The position numbers and the translations under genes are program-made. This document shows positions 4,523 to 5,575 of a stretch of DNA of 5,575 bases, one piece after another. Each line of letters starts with the position of its first letter. Within the stretch, counting starts at the first letter, position 1. Under the pieces are notes generated by a model. It saw only the letters and a list, made by a program, of their open reading frames with translations, ran no database searches and was not told the DNA's origin. This DNA comes from Fimbriimonadales bacterium (GTDB taxonomy: Bacteria > Armatimonadota > Fimbriimonadia > Fimbriimonadales > Fimbriimonadaceae): assembly GCA_026392145.1 (NCBI GenBank), contig JAPLCS010000059.1, forward strand, positions 1 through 5,575, given 5' to 3'.

Positions 4523-5525
4523 GCTTCAAACGACCAACCACGTCGTCCTTAGTTCCCGAGGAAGGTTAATGAGGAACCTTGCGGGATCAAAATTCCCCAA
4601 CAGTTGCCACTCAGAAGAGTTGGTTGCAATCATGCAACGTGCCGTCCATGCCTGCCAGACGGTTGACTCATCGCTACAAGCCGTAACCGGCATTACCATG
4701 CGTGAACGAGAAACGATGATTGCGAAGCGACTCATTTCCCCTGAATTCGCATGGCAAGAACCAGGACGCGCTGTACTCCTCACTAAACCGACTCACTCAA
4801 AGTCAAAGAGCTCTCCCAAAGGGGCTCCCAAGGATTCTCCGGTCGCAGAAGTCAACCCGCCCCACATGCTAAGTGTAATGGTCAACGAGGAGGACCATTT
4901 GAGAGTTCAAATGCTCTCACGTGGGCTAGAACTAGATGACCACCGTCTACGATCATTTGTCAAAACACTTGAAGACTATTTGCCATTCGCTCACACCAGA
5001 CACGATGGTTATCTCGCCTCAAGCGTCATGAACTCTGGACGTGGATCACGGTACTCGGTTCTGTTCCAACTTATTGGTCTCCAACTCACGGGAGAACTAC
5101 AATCGGTACTCGCAACGCTAGTGACCTCACGAATCACGTTGAGGGGCGCATTCGGAGAGGGCACAAAACCCATAGGCTCATTCTTACAAGTGAGCTCAAC
5201 GGCGATGGAATGGAAGACATTCCTCATTACTTGCGAGTACTTACTTGAAAAAGAGCTTTCAGCCCGGCGACGACTCTCCGAAAAAGCAATCAACGACTTA
5301 TCCGAGAAAAGCGTAAAAATGATTTACGAGTCAGATGAAATTGACTTCCCTCTTGCCATTAGGTATCTCAGCCTTCGTCGCCTCATCGCCACGAATAAGC
5401 ATCCCGAACACCTACTCAAAATTGACACAGAAATAGAGTGCACTGAATCGCACTTTGCAAACTTTTCAGACCCAGATACCGTCACATCTCAACTCGCTCA
5501 GCTTCGAAGTCTTCTCGAACTTTAA
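4494..5525 (+). CDS. mcsB: Divergent McsB-type protein arginine kinase homologue, active-site Cys replaced by Ser
   Basis: McsB transfers phosphate from ATP to protein arginines, in Bacillus marking proteins for ClpC-ClpP degradation. From the TTG at 4494 this protein has 343 residues (B. subtilis McsB has about 363). Family motifs in order are SSRGRLMRN (20-28), LISPEFA (80-86), NEEDHLR (131-137), NSGRGSRYSV (180-189) and RGAFGEG (217-223). The equivalents of the nucleotide-binding arginines (Arg22, Arg24, Arg137, Arg186, Arg217) and of both catalytic glutamates (in NEED and GEG) are present. The family's catalytic cysteine in TSCPTN is Ser177 (codon AGC at 5022-5024), in the altered loop ASSVMN. 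A Lys/Ser/Pro-rich insertion occupies about 98-123. I cannot find the C-terminal RDxxRA phosphoarginine motif, though the helix around IRYLSLRRL aligns. The start is uncertain: TTG 4494, TTG 4467, or ATG 4569, the last of which would lose the SSRxR motif. It may be a pseudokinase or a mechanistic variant. Confidence 0.8.
   Translation: METVTSSETRLQTTNHVVLSSRGRLMRNLAGSKFPNSCHSEELVAIMQRAVHACQTVDSSLQAVTGITMRERETMIAKRLISPEFAWQEPGRAVLLTKPTHSKSKSSPKGAPKDSPVAEVNPPHMLSVMVNEEDHLRVQMLSRGLELDDHRLRSFVKTLEDYLPFAHTRHDGYLASSVMNSGRGSRYSVLFQLIGLQLTGELQSVLATLVTSRITLRGAFGEGTKPIGSFLQVSSTAMEWKTFLITCEYLLEKELSARRRLSEKAINDLSEKSVKMIYESDEIDFPLAIRYLSLRRLIATNKHPEHLLKIDTEIECTESHFANFSDPDTVTSQLAQLRSLLEL
4558..4565 (+). promoter_or_regulatory. 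Shine-Dalgarno-like stretch within the mcsB reading frame
   Basis: GAGGAAGG lies three bases before the in-frame ATG at 4569, with GAGGA at six bases. It looks like a ribosome-binding site for a start just after the ribonuclease gene. The same bases encode part of SSRGR, the conserved ATP-binding motif, so the match may be an accident of the coding sequence. It matters because automatic annotation is likely to pick this start and lose the motif. Confidence 0.3.
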
Positions 5526-5575
5526 TAAGGGTTCACACCGATTCCGGCTGATACGGCACATAGAGAAAGGGATAA
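5526..5575 (+). other. Short 3' flank with a ribosome-binding-like site near the edge
   Basis: No hairpin terminator follows the McsB homologue. GAGAAAGGG at 5563-5571 is a good Shine-Dalgarno-like stretch only four bases before the window ends, so another + strand gene may begin just outside. In Bacillus mcsB is followed by clpC, but nothing here shows the identity of the next gene. Confidence 0.3.

Noticed and set aside
1..5575. Search for mobile elements, CRISPR repeats, toxin-antitoxin pairs or a defence island
   Set aside because: No transposase, integrase, terminal inverted repeats, regularly spaced repeats or paired small toxin-antitoxin genes were seen. The tRNA is not flanked by an integrase or a repeated tRNA end within the window.

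Overview
The window is a compact bacterial chromosomal segment of roughly balanced base composition. It carries six protein genes, all on the + strand, and one tRNA gene on the - strand. There are no insertion sequences, CRISPR repeats, phage genes or long repeats. A chromosome outside the Proteobacteria seems likely: there is a bacterial McsB-type protein arginine kinase homologue, a KH-less RNA-processing metallo-beta-lactamase, non-ATG starts, and several genes with a -10-like box directly before the start codon. An Armatimonadota (Fimbriimonas-like) source fits my general impression, but nothing here proves it.

Layout. Bases 1-181 hold the possible tail of an upstream gene, an imperfect hairpin and a -10-like box. 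Bases 182-922 encode a membrane-anchored redoxin with a Cys-Pro-Cys active-site loop. It converges on tRNA-Arg(UCG), complement 941-1016, which has an encoded CCA end. A hairpin inside the last codons of the redoxin gene could terminate the tRNA transcript. Bases 1122-1430 encode a small protein I do not recognise. Bases 1508-2413 encode a cation diffusion facilitator with a complete set of metal ligands. Bases 2525-3004 encode a two-helix membrane protein of unknown function. Bases 3140-4522 encode a beta-CASP ribonuclease with all its motifs. It runs directly into, or overlaps, a divergent McsB homologue ending at 5525. The last 50 bases hold a purine-rich ribosome-binding-like site whose start codon would lie beyond the window.

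How the parts relate. The ribonuclease and McsB homologue look like one transcription unit, linking RNA turnover with protein-arginine phosphorylation or protein quality control. The other genes look like separate housekeeping units. The most notable observation is that the McsB homologue keeps the nucleotide-binding arginines and both catalytic glutamates of the phosphagen-kinase fold, but has serine (AGC) where the family has its active-site cysteine. It also has a Lys/Ser/Pro-rich insertion just before the NEED motif. The second is a recurring TAnnnT box 6-7 bases before the start codon of three genes without a Shine-Dalgarno sequence, which suggests leaderless transcription.
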